A DNA stretch of 28,237 bases from a virus, in the IMG/VR virus record IMGVR_UViG_3300025030_001168, positions 1 through 28,237 of that record; one strand, given 5' to 3'. How positions within the stretch are numbered: position 1 is the stretch's first letter; each line of letters starts with the position of its first letter. The position numbers and the translations under genes were made by a program. Below are positions 8,388 to 14,892 of the stretch, piece after piece. A model generated the notes under the pieces. That model was not told where the DNA came from. It saw only the letters and a program-made list of their open reading frames with translations, and searched no databases.

Positions 8388-9474
8388 AAATTTGTTCAAG
8401 ACGTTGAAGCATTAAAGCTCCGACTTTCTGAAAACTAAAATTATTCATCACATATTCTTGGGCTTTTCTGCCTACTTTAACAGCCTTTTCGTAGTTATTG
8501 AATACTTCCAACATAGCTTTACCTAGTTCCTTTTCATCTAACATCTGCCATAGCATCTGATCTGTGTACCACGGAATATGGTTTTGGGAAGTAGCTTTCT
8601 GAGGCTTGCTTGGAACAGGAAAGTAATTAGTTGTGTAGTCTGTAATTCCTCCATGACTGCCTGAAATACAAGGTTTACCCATAAGCATTGCTTCCATTAT
8701 GGGTCTGTTCCACCCTTCTCCTGTTGAAGGATTTACAAAACAGTCTCCAGTTTTATGGAGCTTTAACATCTGAGTATCGGTAAGTAAGTTTCTGCATAAG
8801 TAAATTTTAGGATAGTGATTAAGACTTGCTTCTTTCTTCCATCCCTCAATTTCTTTTTTAAGAATACTAAATTCTGCGTCTGAATAGTTTACTCTGTGAG
8901 TTTTGAGTAGTAATGAAACCTTGTCATTTCCTTCAAATGCTTTCCAGTACGCCATCAAGAGTCCCTTGGGATTCTTCCTATCTATCCATTGAAAGATGGA
9001 GTAAAAGGTAAAGTCTTTAGGATATGGAAATAGAAATGGTTCAATACTTTCTTCTCCTCGTCCTGTAAATATAGGCTGAGGGAAAATGTAACAAGGTGTG
9101 GTAACTCCGCTTTTCTTAATCATTTCTGCCATTGTCTCCGAACCAGTCCACACCTCGTCTAGAGGTTGTACCCATTCTTTCGGAAGCCTATCAGTCTCCC
9201 AAAATAGATGGCTTATGGTATATCCGTTTTTATAGACTGGTAGGAGATCAGGGGTTAAGTGTACGATAGTTATTTTAGAAGGAATCTTTCTTCCTTCAAG
9301 ATTAGTAAGTATTCCTCCATTTAATCCATAAGAGGTTGTTTCAGGCATTTGTGATATTGTCTCAGTAGATAAATTTACACCCGATACAAATAATGCCGTT
9401 ATAAAGTTCCTGGCGGCTTCACCGTAGCCGCTTGGATTTCTTGCACTCGATACATACCTTGCATTTATGTTCAT
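8374..9474 (-). CDS. GT4-family glycosyltransferase
   Basis: The 366-residue protein has the hallmarks of a GT-B fold retaining glycosyltransferase of family GT4. The N-terminal Rossmann domain starts MNINARYVSSARNPSGYG with the glycine-rich acceptor-side loop. A second domain begins near residue 155 (FYSIFQWIDRKNPKGLL). The donor-binding motif STGEGWNRPIMEAMLMGKP has the E253-x7-E261 pair typical of GT4. It ends with a helix FSFQKVGALMLQRLEQIY. There is no membrane segment. It is separated from the other carbohydrate genes by five small genes but shares the operon. It overlaps its upstream neighbour by one base (TAATG). Confidence 0.8.
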   Translation of the reverse strand: MNINARYVSSARNPSGYGEAARNFITALFVSGVNLSTETISQMPETTSYGLNGGILTNLEGRKIPSKITIVHLTPDLLPVYKNGYTISHLFWETDRLPKEWVQPLDEVWTGSETMAEMIKKSGVTTPCYIFPQPIFTGRGEESIEPFLFPYPKDFTFYSIFQWIDRKNPKGLLMAYWKAFEGNDKVSLLLKTHRVNYSDAEFSILKKEIEGWKKEASLNHYPKIYLCRNLLTDTQMLKLHKTGDCFVNPSTGEGWNRPIMEAMLMGKPCISGSHGGITDYTTNYFPVPSKPQKATSQNHIPWYTDQMLWQMLDEKELGKAMLEVFNNYEKAVKVGRKAQEYVMNNFSFQKVGALMLQRLEQIYATL

Positions 9475-9701
9475 TAAATTCTTTCAACTTGGAGCACATC
9501 TGTATCTTCGTTTAAGTTTATAATTTCCTGTTCTCTAAAGGAAGGGTGAGTTTGATCGAACTCTGAATAGTAATCTCTTTTGGGGTTGACGACCTGTCTC
9601 CAGCCTTGTTTCTCAAGTTCTGGTACGAGATATGAATTACCGTGCCATAGTGAACCATCAGGTTTTATCATGTGGCTGTGGTTCTCATGGCAGACTATCA
9701 T
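9474..9701 (-). CDS. Hypothetical small protein
   Basis: This 75-residue protein is not recognised. The N-terminus MIVCHENHSHMIKPDGSLWHG is rich in histidine with one cysteine, which could bind a metal. The rest is polar and acidic at the end. ATGA overlap upstream and TAATG junction downstream make it part of the operon. Confidence 0.55.
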   Translation of the reverse strand: MIVCHENHSHMIKPDGSLWHGNSYLVPELEKQGWRQVVNPKRDYYSEFDQTHPSFREQEIINLNEDTDVLQVERI

Positions 9702-9985
9702 TTTCTTATTCTAAGTTTAGCAATTACTTCTTTGTCCTTTTTTTCTGACCATTCAAATTTTATCTTCAAAACATTAGCAAGAGCATTAACTTTTTCCTCT
9801 AGGCTCATTCCTCTTATTGATTCATCTCCCCAAAAAGATGAATAAACCAGGGAGAAAAAACTACTAGGTTTTATTTCTTCTGGAGCTAGAAGTTTATTTT
9901 CTAAATTCTCAATATCTCTTTCTAATTCCCTAACGCTTTTTACTAATCTAATCCAATCTTTTAGATATTTTATGAATTTTTTCAT
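9698..9985 (-). CDS. Hypothetical coiled-coil protein
   Basis: This 95-residue protein is unrecognised. Residues 1-33 (WIRLVKSVRELERDIENL and following) have heptad-like spacing and should form a coiled coil. A middle aromatic segment is followed by a helical part EEKVNALANVLKIKFEW. It starts 3 nt after the upstream stop. Confidence 0.55.
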   Translation of the reverse strand: MKKFIKYLKDWIRLVKSVRELERDIENLENKLLAPEEIKPSSFFSLVYSSFWGDESIRGMSLEEKVNALANVLKIKFEWSEKKDKEVIAKLRIRK

Positions 9986-9988
9986 ATA

Positions 9989-10321
9989 TTATCTCTGAAA
10001 GTGTGAATGGCCTCCCTTTTCAGTAAGTTCAGGATTAGTCAAGCATCGAAATACTTTATATGCGTTTCCTGCTTTAGAAATTCCTTCTTTGATTTCTGCT
10101 TTGCCTCCACATACTTGACATACAAGAGCTGGTTTAACTGCTACTGGAGAAGGAACACTTGTTTGCATTACCTCGTCTATTTCTTTATTTGGAAGGAATT
10201 TAGTTTTTATTTCCTCAATTACAAGGGCTAATTCTTCTGTTGTATCTGTTTGAACTACATAAATTTCTCCATTATCCAACTTAATACTCCACTGGTAGGG
10301 TTTGAATTGTATAGCACTCAT
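9989..10321 (-). CDS. Hypothetical protein with C-terminal zinc-binding motif
   Basis: The 110-residue protein has a beta-rich N-terminal half (QWSIKLDNGEIYVVQ), a helical segment and a C-terminal LVCQVCGGKAEIKEG...FRCL element, a half zinc ribbon with cysteines in CxxC plus a later C and two histidines (GGHSHF). An SD-like GGGGTGG precedes the ATG, which overlaps the upstream stop as ATGA. It may bind nucleic acid; not assigned to a family. Confidence 0.6.
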   Translation of the reverse strand: MSAIQFKPYQWSIKLDNGEIYVVQTDTTEELALVIEEIKTKFLPNKEIDEVMQTSVPSPVAVKPALVCQVCGGKAEIKEGISKAGNAYKVFRCLTNPELTEKGGHSHFQR

Positions 10322-10512
10322 TTTATTCCACCCCTCTTTATATACTTGTTTATAGCTCTTTGTTCAATTCTTATACTCTTACGGCTCTTATTTGCGGAGG
10401 CTACATTTACATAGGGTATAGTACCTTCCTCAAGCAGTTTGCGTAAATGAACTTCTGTCACGTGAAGTAATGAGGCTGTTTCTTCTACTGATAATAGTTT
10501 GTTTTCTTCCAT
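10318..10512 (-). CDS. Excisionase-like helix-turn-helix protein
   Basis: This 64-residue protein reads as a MerR-like/excisionase HTH_17 domain: LLSVEETASLLHVTEVHLRK is helix-turn-recognition helix, EEGTIPYVNV the wing, and INKYIKRG the last helix. Such proteins bind DNA as phage excisionases or transcription regulators. There is no SD site; instead a TTGACA/TATAAT promoter lies directly upstream, with the -10 ending 8 nt before ATG, so the mRNA may be nearly leaderless. No integrase is visible, so a regulatory role is as likely as excision. Confidence 0.75.
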   Translation of the reverse strand: MEENKLLSVEETASLLHVTEVHLRKLLEEGTIPYVNVASANKSRKSIRIEQRAINKYIKRGGIK

Positions 10513-10520
10513 ATCTATAT

Positions 10521-10550
10521 ATTATATTGTATTGGATAAGTTCTTGTCAA
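10521..10550 (-). promoter_or_regulatory. Leftward promoter before the HTH gene
   Basis: On the minus strand TTGACA (10550-10545) is followed after 18 nt by a perfect TATAAT (10526-10521). The ATG of the HTH gene begins 8 nt beyond the -10 box. The promoter lies over the last codons of the PD-(D/E)XK nuclease gene and would give the leftward genes a second start independent of the promoter near 14.85 kb. Confidence 0.65.
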
Positions 10551-11091
10551 TCCCTAAAATTCCTTCTTTCTCAAAATAAGAAAATATTTCAGGAGCTAAA
10601 CTCTCTATAAAGTTTCTACCTCTTTCTCTTTCCTGCTCTGTATTCCAAATTAAAGTTCTATCGTGTTCCTGTCGGTACTGGTCATAATGCACGATATACG
10701 CTTTGTCTACTTTTTCCTCAAGTAACATTAAATACATTGATACTTGGAAATCAGTCGCATAATCAGCCGAATCCTTAGCATTTCCTGTTTTTAGCTCGAA
10801 AATAATATCATCTGTTAAAATATCTATTACCCCAACAACTGTGCAAATTTTATTGAAATCCTTTTCTATTTTAACTTGAGTTCTTGGATTTTTTAAATCA
10901 TCTCCTCCAAACTCTGGTAGTAATTTATTATTTTTAATCGCATATTCACAGGCTCGATTGTCCCATTCTGTACCCATTTCCATTGCTTTAGATTTTGGCA
11001 TTGATTTTTTTAAATAAAAATTTACAGCATCTTCGTATCTTCCAGACCTCCATAAATTTCCTAATGTATACGAAAATCTTAATTTATTCAT
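10522..11091 (-). CDS. PD-(D/E)XK nuclease, Cas4/RecB-like
   Basis: The 189-residue protein carries the PD-(D/E)XK active site: D90 in VVGVIDIL, then E99 and K101 in IIFELKTGN, followed by the QxxxY motif of the RecB/Cas4 group (Q116, Y120 in FQVSMYLML). An N-terminal GTEWDNRACEY helix replaces the usual GTxxH. The four-cysteine iron-sulfur cluster of Cas4 is absent. Phage enzymes of this type act as 5'-3' or single-strand exonucleases in recombination. The start overlaps the stop of the homing endonuclease gene as ATGA. Confidence 0.8.
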   Translation of the reverse strand: MNKLRFSYTLGNLWRSGRYEDAVNFYLKKSMPKSKAMEMGTEWDNRACEYAIKNNKLLPEFGGDDLKNPRTQVKIEKDFNKICTVVGVIDILTDDIIFELKTGNAKDSADYATDFQVSMYLMLLEEKVDKAYIVHYDQYRQEHDRTLIWNTEQERERGRNFIESLAPEIFSYFEKEGILGIDKNLSNTI

Positions 11092-11558
11092 ATCTGGTTT
11101 ACGTGGGCAAATTTACCATAATATTTCTTAGCAGCATTATTATACGCTATTGCAGCATCAATTTCGTTCTTAAATCTACCTAATTGTATTTTTTTATAAT
11201 TTACTGTAATTTGAGCGTACCATATTTTATCTGTTTTGTACCAATTAACACCCTTATATTTTGAAACTCCGCTTGTTTTTATTCTATTGAAAGCATTTTG
11301 TTGATTACTACATAATCTAAGGTTTTTTATCCTATTATCTAACTTGTTTCCATTCACATGATCTATCTGAACATTTTTGCGAGCATTAAGTAAAAGTCTA
11401 TGCAATAAAAAATAACTAGATTTTTTCAATTTTTTGTCCCAAGTATTTCCATATACATATCCATTTGTACCATAATGCCAATTTTTTAAATATAATATTG
11501 GGTACCTTTCATCATCTATTATTGTTTGTTGTCCGTTCTGCAATGGTAAATATTTCAT
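11088..11558 (-). CDS. HNH homing endonuclease with AP2 DNA-binding domain
   Basis: This 156-residue protein has a classical HNH_3 nuclease core around LLHRLLL (H53), QIDHVNGNKLDN (D66, H67, N71) and LRLCSNQQN (about 80-88), followed by an AP2-type DNA-binding domain at about 99-154 (SKYKGVNWYKTDKIWYAQI, then AAIAYNNAAKKYYGKFAHVN). Free-standing HNH-AP2 proteins are typical phage homing endonucleases. ATG 11556-11558 is supported by an AGGAG site; a longer in-frame start lies inside the neighbour. It sits neatly between two operon genes, starting just past one stop and overlapping the next start, so it does not break either gene. Confidence 0.9.
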   Translation of the reverse strand: MKYLPLQNGQQTIIDDERYPILYLKNWHYGTNGYVYGNTWDKKLKKSSYFLLHRLLLNARKNVQIDHVNGNKLDNRIKNLRLCSNQQNAFNRIKTSGVSKYKGVNWYKTDKIWYAQITVNYKKIQLGRFKNEIDAAIAYNNAAKKYYGKFAHVNQI

Positions 11559-11559
11559 A

Positions 11560-11970
11560 TTACTCCTCTTCTCTAAATGAAATCGAGGCTTTTGCATTAC
11601 GGTCTTTCAATCTAATACCAGCAGGTAATTCATTATGTTGAGCAATGTAATCATCAATTTTTTGAGAATTAGCTTTACGATATACAATCTCTTTTGTATA
11701 TTCTTCAGGTGTATCCTCTCTGATTTCAAAACGTTCTCCATGATAACCGTATCTTACGACAATGTTTCCTGCTATGACTTTCTTTATTTTCCGTTCATTC
11801 ATCGCTTGTCCTAACTTATCTTGAACGTAATCGTATAAACTTTCTGCAAATTTCTTGAGTTCTAAAACTTTTCTAAGTTCCGCTTCTGCATCTTTTTTTA
11901 AAACTAATTCCCCAGCTTTATCTCTACTTAGTAAAAGTTTAGATTTGTCTATTGTTATAATGTCATTCAT
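11560..11970 (-). CDS. Hypothetical protein, helical N-terminus
   Basis: The 136-residue protein is not recognised with certainty. The N-terminal half is a long charged helix (DAEAELRKVLELKKFAESLY), followed by a basic beta-rich segment (KKVIAGNIVVRYGYHGERFE). It precedes the PD-(D/E)XK nuclease gene, from which it is now separated by the homing endonuclease. Phages often pair such nucleases with single-strand-binding or annealing partners, but nothing in this sequence proves that. It overlaps its upstream gene by 8 nt. Confidence 0.6.
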   Translation of the reverse strand: MNDIITIDKSKLLLSRDKAGELVLKKDAEAELRKVLELKKFAESLYDYVQDKLGQAMNERKIKKVIAGNIVVRYGYHGERFEIREDTPEEYTKEIVYRKANSQKIDDYIAQHNELPAGIRLKDRNAKASISFREEE

Positions 11971-12364
11971 GTAATTTTCTTCGTGTTTCTTCCCAATTAT
12001 CAGGTAGTGGTGTGTTTTTTAAAGCTGAGTAATCTATGGCTACGCTATCATCAATAGGTTCGAGTAGCTTCTTAAATGCAAAACGTGGTAGGCATATTAG
12101 TTCTGTATTATCTCTAGCTGTAAACTTACAGTTTATATATCTCATTGCTTTACTTGTAGTTATCTCATATCGTCCGTATTTATTTATTACCAGTATCTTC
12201 TTTTTAAGTTCTATTGCTGTTTGTAACGCATCATAAGACACACTATATCCTTCTGTACCTTCTGCCCAATTAAATCTCATATAAGCTGACCACCAAGGTT
12301 CATTTAATCTTAAAACTAAATGCCTATCTCCATCTATTTCCCAAATTTGTCCCTTTATTCTCAT
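11963..12364 (-). CDS. Hypothetical protein
   Basis: This 133-residue protein is unrecognised. It is beta-rich and rich in tryptophan and arginine at the N-terminus (GQIWEIDGDRHLVLRLNEPW). It starts with an ATGA overlap with the small membrane protein upstream and overlaps the next gene by 8 nt. Confidence 0.6.
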   Translation of the reverse strand: MRIKGQIWEIDGDRHLVLRLNEPWWSAYMRFNWAEGTEGYSVSYDALQTAIELKKKILVINKYGRYEITTSKAMRYINCKFTARDNTELICLPRFAFKKLLEPIDDSVAIDYSALKNTPLPDNWEETRRKLHE

Positions 12365-12531
12365 TTAAAAGCTGTTCCTGTTAATAGATTAAGCCCCTTT
12401 GTATTAAGGGTATAATTTAATTTAATATTATCTGGTAATCCAAGTTCCTTAACACTTTTAAAATTATCTGTAGTTTTTGTTAATAAAATTACTGATAAAA
12501 CTATAATAATTGCAATAATAAATAATTTCAT
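12361..12531 (-). CDS. Small single-span membrane protein
   Basis: This 56-residue protein begins MKLFIIAIIIVLSVILLT, an N-terminal hydrophobic helix of about 17 residues that would be a membrane anchor or signal peptide, followed by a polar tail ending LLTGTAFK. A strong SD (GGAGGTGAATT) precedes the ATG at 12529-12531, and its stop overlaps the next start as ATGA. It lies directly behind the lysozyme-like gene, so a holin or spanin-like role in lysis is possible but unproven. Confidence 0.75.
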   Translation of the reverse strand: MKLFIIAIIIVLSVILLTKTTDNFKSVKELGLPDNIKLNYTLNTKGLNLLTGTAFK

Positions 12532-12541
12532 AATTCACCTC

Positions 12542-12850
12542 CTATCTACATTCCCATTGTCTTTGTTGTCCTATGCTAAACATATATCGAGCCACTTTGA
12601 TTTGTTGAGCCCAGTTCCAAATATCTGGATTTTTAATCCTTATCCTTTTTGCGTTTGCCATAAATGTTCCTATTTTAAATTGATATAATCCTTTTGCCTG
12701 TCCATCTGTACGATTTACGTTATAAGGATTAAATCCCGATTCACACTGTGCAATTCTCAATCCCCAATTTATACCTTCTTGCCCTAAATCTTTAAATGCC
12801 AATCTTATATTCTGGGGAATAATCTCTGATTTAGGATATACTAAGAGCAA
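12542..12850 (-). CDS. Lysozyme-like / lytic transglycosylase (SLT-type) endolysin
   Basis: The 102-residue protein matches a minimal goose-type/SLT lysozyme-like fold. The catalytic glutamate is E37 in LRIAQCESGFNPYNVN, GLYQFKIGTF is the central strand-helix motif, and IWNWAQQIKVARYMFS plus a final QQRQWECR complete the domain. C36 and C101 could form a disulfide. It would cleave peptidoglycan glycan strands. No signal peptide is in this frame, and the start is a TTG at 12848-12850 with only a weak GGCGG upstream, so the N-terminus is uncertain. It lies between two small membrane proteins, which suggests a lysis cassette placed in the leftward operon. Confidence 0.75.
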   Translation of the reverse strand: MLLVYPKSEIIPQNIRLAFKDLGQEGINWGLRIAQCESGFNPYNVNRTDGQAKGLYQFKIGTFMANAKRIRIKNPDIWNWAQQIKVARYMFSIGQQRQWECR

Positions 12851-12873
12851 CGGTAATCCGCCAGTACCCCTTG

Positions 12874-13095
12874 TTATTTTGACACTTCGTCTTGAAAGAA
12901 AGCATCTTGAGCCGCCTTTTGGAATTTCTCAAATCTTGCTTTTGCATATTGAGTTTCTTTTGGATGTTGTCCTGCCCATATCTGTTCTGCTGATAACTGA
13001 GTTTTTAAATTACCATTCCATAAATAAAAGCCTACTGCGACAGTTGATACGCCTATTCCAATAATTATTCCAGTTAATAATTGTTTAAATTTCAT
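12874..13095 (-). CDS. Small membrane-anchored protein
   Basis: This 73-residue protein has one clear N-terminal membrane helix (LLTGIIIGIGVSTVAVGFYL, about residues 6-25) with a positive MKFK start, followed by a soluble charged tail (ETQYAKARFEKFQKAAQDAF). The SD region AGGTGGTGATG lies 5 nt or so before ATG. Topology and its place just upstream of the lysozyme-like gene fit a holin- or spanin-like accessory; sequence alone does not prove it. Confidence 0.7.
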   Translation of the reverse strand: MKFKQLLTGIIIGIGVSTVAVGFYLWNGNLKTQLSAEQIWAGQHPKETQYAKARFEKFQKAAQDAFFQDEVSK

Positions 13096-13108
13096 TTTGC
13101 ATCACCAC

Positions 13109-13270
13109 CTAAGTAAATGTAAGTCCACAATCGGGACATTCTTGTACATATTCAACTAGTCCATTTCCTCTGTCTTCTCGCTTTTCAATCATTGGAGAAC
13201 CGCAATCAGGACACCTCTCTACCATTCCTACCTGTTCATCTAAATCGTATCTTTTATCGTATTTGTCCAT
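13109..13270 (-). CDS. Zinc-ribbon miniprotein
   Basis: This 53-residue protein contains two identical CPDCG knuckles: VERCPDCGSPMIEKRED at about residues 17-33 and VQECPDCGLTFT at the C-terminus, the signature of a four-cysteine zinc ribbon. It overlaps the upstream gene by 17 nt. The fold suggests nucleic acid or RNA polymerase contact, but the target is unknown. Confidence 0.75.
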   Translation of the reverse strand: MDKYDKRYDLDEQVGMVERCPDCGSPMIEKREDRGNGLVEYVQECPDCGLTFT

Positions 13271-13436
13271 TTTTATATTCCCTTCCCATTTGTTTGCCTA
13301 TCCATTTTTTGTCAAATTCTCCTCTTAATAGTCCATAAAATATATTTATAGCTTCTTTTCTGTCTTTACATTCTATTTCTTTTTCCCAATCTGGAGCTTC
13401 CGTATGTGATTTTATATACAATAAATATGTATTCAT
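13254..13436 (-). CDS. Hypothetical small protein
   Basis: This 60-residue protein is not recognised. It begins MNTYLLYIKSHTEAPDWEKE and has the look of a small alpha/beta domain. The ATG overlaps the upstream stop as ATGA, and a GGAGG-like stretch lies in the last codons of the upstream gene. Confidence 0.55.
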   Translation of the reverse strand: MNTYLLYIKSHTEAPDWEKEIECKDRKEAINIFYGLLRGEFDKKWIGKQMGREYKNGQIR

Positions 13437-13594
13437 GTTGTTGCCTCCACAAATTGTATGTTATTTTCAAAACACTTTGAGCATTGAACCTTAGTCATTC
13501 TCGCTTTTACTTTTATTCCGAGTAAATTTTTCCCAGTTGAGATATATTCACTTAAAATTGTATAGTTATGTTTGCAAGCGTCTGTTTTAATCAT
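13433..13594 (-). CDS. Small cysteine-containing protein
   Basis: This 53-residue protein reads MIKTDACKHNYTILSEY at the start and has VQCSKCFENN near the end, giving one single cysteine-histidine group and a CxxC pair, possibly one zinc site. There is no clear SD, but its stop forms an ATGA with the next start and its start follows a short upstream reading frame by one base, so coupling is likely. Confidence 0.55.
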   Translation of the reverse strand: MIKTDACKHNYTILSEYISTGKNLLGIKVKARMTKVQCSKCFENNIQFVEATT

Positions 13595-13595
13595 T

Positions 13596-13679
13596 CTAAA
13601 AAGGTATTTGAAATTTTATACAAACCCACAAAGCTATTTTTCTATTTAGTTTCCATAAAATTTTAGATATAAGTTCCAT
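13596..13679 (-). CDS. Possible 27-residue peptide
   Basis: This very short frame, MELISKILWKLNRKIALWVC and seven more residues, exactly fills the space between two genes: its ATG overlaps the last base of the upstream stop (TAAATG region) and its TAG ends one base before the next ATG. It is basic and hydrophobic, possibly membrane-active, or it may serve only to carry ribosomes to the next start. Short length makes chance a real alternative. Confidence 0.3.
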   Translation of the reverse strand: MELISKILWKLNRKIALWVCIKFQIPF

Positions 13680-13871
13680 TTAGTTTATACTTCTTACTAC
13701 TTTATGTAATCCGAAATCCTCGCAAGTTTCAACAAACAATCTCAATCTCTCATAATACTCAACGGGGAAACATCTCAAACTCTCAGCTTCGGGATCAGAA
13801 GGATCAGTTGATCTCTCAAGTATTTCCTTAGCTTTTAAATATAATCTTTTTAAATTCTGAGATTCATTCAT
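13680..13871 (-). CDS. Hypothetical small helical protein
   Basis: This 63-residue protein is unrecognised and mostly helical (NLKRLYLKAKEILERS, then EYYERLRLFVETCEDFG). The ATG overlaps the upstream stop as ATGA. No motif suggests a function. Confidence 0.55.
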   Translation of the reverse strand: MNESQNLKRLYLKAKEILERSTDPSDPEAESLRCFPVEYYERLRLFVETCEDFGLHKVVRSIN

Positions 13872-14197
13872 ATTTCTATATAATGAGAAAACTTCCCAAA
13901 CTCATTTACAGGTACTTGTCTTTTAATTTTGTAATCTTCCATATCAATTTGAGAATAAGGCTGTTCATTTTCTTTGAGATCGTTCTGTAATCTGTAAATA
14001 CTATCCTGTATTCTTTGTATCTTTTCAACTATATTAGCAGGAGTATTCTCATTTGATAATACTTCGTCTAACAAAGTTTTTCTTATATGATATTCTTGTT
14101 TCCAATGATTACCGCTTGAGCTATACCCGATCAAAAAGTCTATTTGAAGCTGGAGGTCTTTCACTAACGCTGTTTTATTTCTTGCTAATTTATTCAT
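13868..14197 (-). CDS. Hypothetical coiled-coil protein
   Basis: This 109-residue protein is unrecognised. It starts with a helical LARNKTALVKDLQLQIDFLI and has a second coiled-coil-like segment NIVEKIQRIQDSIYRLQNDL (about residues 56-75), then a polar tail. The ATG has no SD and follows the upstream stop by 15 nt. Confidence 0.55.
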   Translation of the reverse strand: MNKLARNKTALVKDLQLQIDFLIGYSSSGNHWKQEYHIRKTLLDEVLSNENTPANIVEKIQRIQDSIYRLQNDLKENEQPYSQIDMEDYKIKRQVPVNEFGKFSHYIEI

Positions 14198-14212
14198 AAT
14201 ATGATAGACTAT

Positions 14213-14389
14213 TTAGTATGGATATACATAAACAATTGCTTTCCTGCGATATGCCCAACTTGACCGATAACATTTTATATGGGTAAACTCTTTTGAGATT
14301 AAACCATACTGTATATTTTTACAGGATACCATTTTACCCTCGCACTTCGCACATATTCTATTGATTGCTTTCGTAAAGTCTATATCCAT
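14213..14389 (-). CDS. Small CxxC protein
   Basis: This 58-residue protein has cysteines in RICAKCEGKMVSC and again in HIKCYRSS, consistent with a small zinc site, and a basic aromatic C-terminus. It starts 2 nt after the upstream stop. Function unknown. Confidence 0.6.
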   Translation of the reverse strand: MDIDFTKAINRICAKCEGKMVSCKNIQYGLISKEFTHIKCYRSSWAYRRKAIVYVYPY

Positions 14390-14391
14390 AT

Positions 14392-14553
14392 CTATATTAG
14401 TTGTATTGCTTCGTTAGCTCTTTTTATAGCCTCTTCTTTACTCAAAGCTACTGTGTATATATTATCCGAAGCTCTGTATTGATACCGAGTCAAACTATAA
14501 TGTTTGCGTATTCTAACTCGGTCTAGTTCTATTAACTGTTCTAATGTTTTCAT
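14392..14553 (-). CDS. Hypothetical small basic protein
   Basis: This 53-residue protein starts MKTLEQLIELDRVRIRKHYS and ends EEAIKRANEAIQLI. The start at 14551-14553 is preferred over an ATG 24 nt upstream because it forms an ATGA with the stop of the preceding gene. Not recognised. Confidence 0.6.
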   Translation of the reverse strand: MKTLEQLIELDRVRIRKHYSLTRYQYRASDNIYTVALSKEEAIKRANEAIQLI

Positions 14554-14720
14554 ATAAGTTGCCTCGGATTGAACCATAAGTATCGTTCATAGCCTCTGGG
14601 TTTGATGTAAAATGCTTTGCCATCAGTATAAATAGTATCAGTTTTTGATGCTATTTTAGCTCCAGAATATCCTCGCTCTACACTTTTAATAAGTTGTTTT
14701 TTTATTTTAAATGTTTTCAT
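14550..14720 (-). CDS. Hypothetical small basic protein, first gene after the structured leader
   Basis: This 56-residue protein starts MKTFKIKKQLIKSVERGYSG and is rich in lysine, tyrosine and glycine with a C-terminal WFNPRQLI. It is the first reading frame downstream of the main leftward promoter (14841-14868) and of a potentially folded leader (14737-14802). No SD is evident before the ATG. Not recognised. Confidence 0.55.
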   Translation of the reverse strand: MKTFKIKKQLIKSVERGYSGAKIASKTDTIYTDGKAFYIKPRGYERYLWFNPRQLI

Positions 14721-14736
14721 ATTTATTATTTAAAAT

Positions 14737-14802
14737 GCTAGGCTCTTTATGGACTTACTGTGATGACTTAGCTGGACTCGTTAAATGCTTCCAGTACCTA
14801 GC
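14737..14802 (-). promoter_or_regulatory. Structured 5' leader of the leftward transcript
   Basis: In the minus-strand RNA the ends GCUAGG and CCUAGC (DNA 14797-14802 and 14737-14742) close a 66-nt region. Inside, CUGGA and UCCAG (14790-14794 with 14772-14776) form a hairpin. A competing pairing, UACUG with CAGUA (14792-14796 with 14756-14760), shares bases with that hairpin, so two folds exclude each other. That is the arrangement of an attenuator or riboswitch. I do not recognise a known class. Confidence 0.45.
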
Positions 14803-14840
14803 TTTTTAATGTACTTATCGTTCTAAAATTATCTAAATAC

Positions 14841-14868
14841 AGTATAACACAGTATAGCTTCCTGTCAA
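14841..14868 (-). promoter_or_regulatory. Main leftward promoter
   Basis: On the minus strand TTGACA (14868-14863) and TATACT (14846-14841) are 16 nt apart. No coding start lies at once downstream; the first ATG is at 14720, after a leader of about 110 nt. A second TATACT copy lies within the spacer. This promoter would serve the long leftward gene series. Confidence 0.75.
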
Positions 14869-14892
14869 TAGGCAAAACTATATCAAACATAG

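Noticed and set aside
10318-10512. Evidence for a temperate phage from the excisionase-like gene
   Set aside because: No integrase or repressor-lysogeny module is visible; such HTH proteins also occur in lytic phages.
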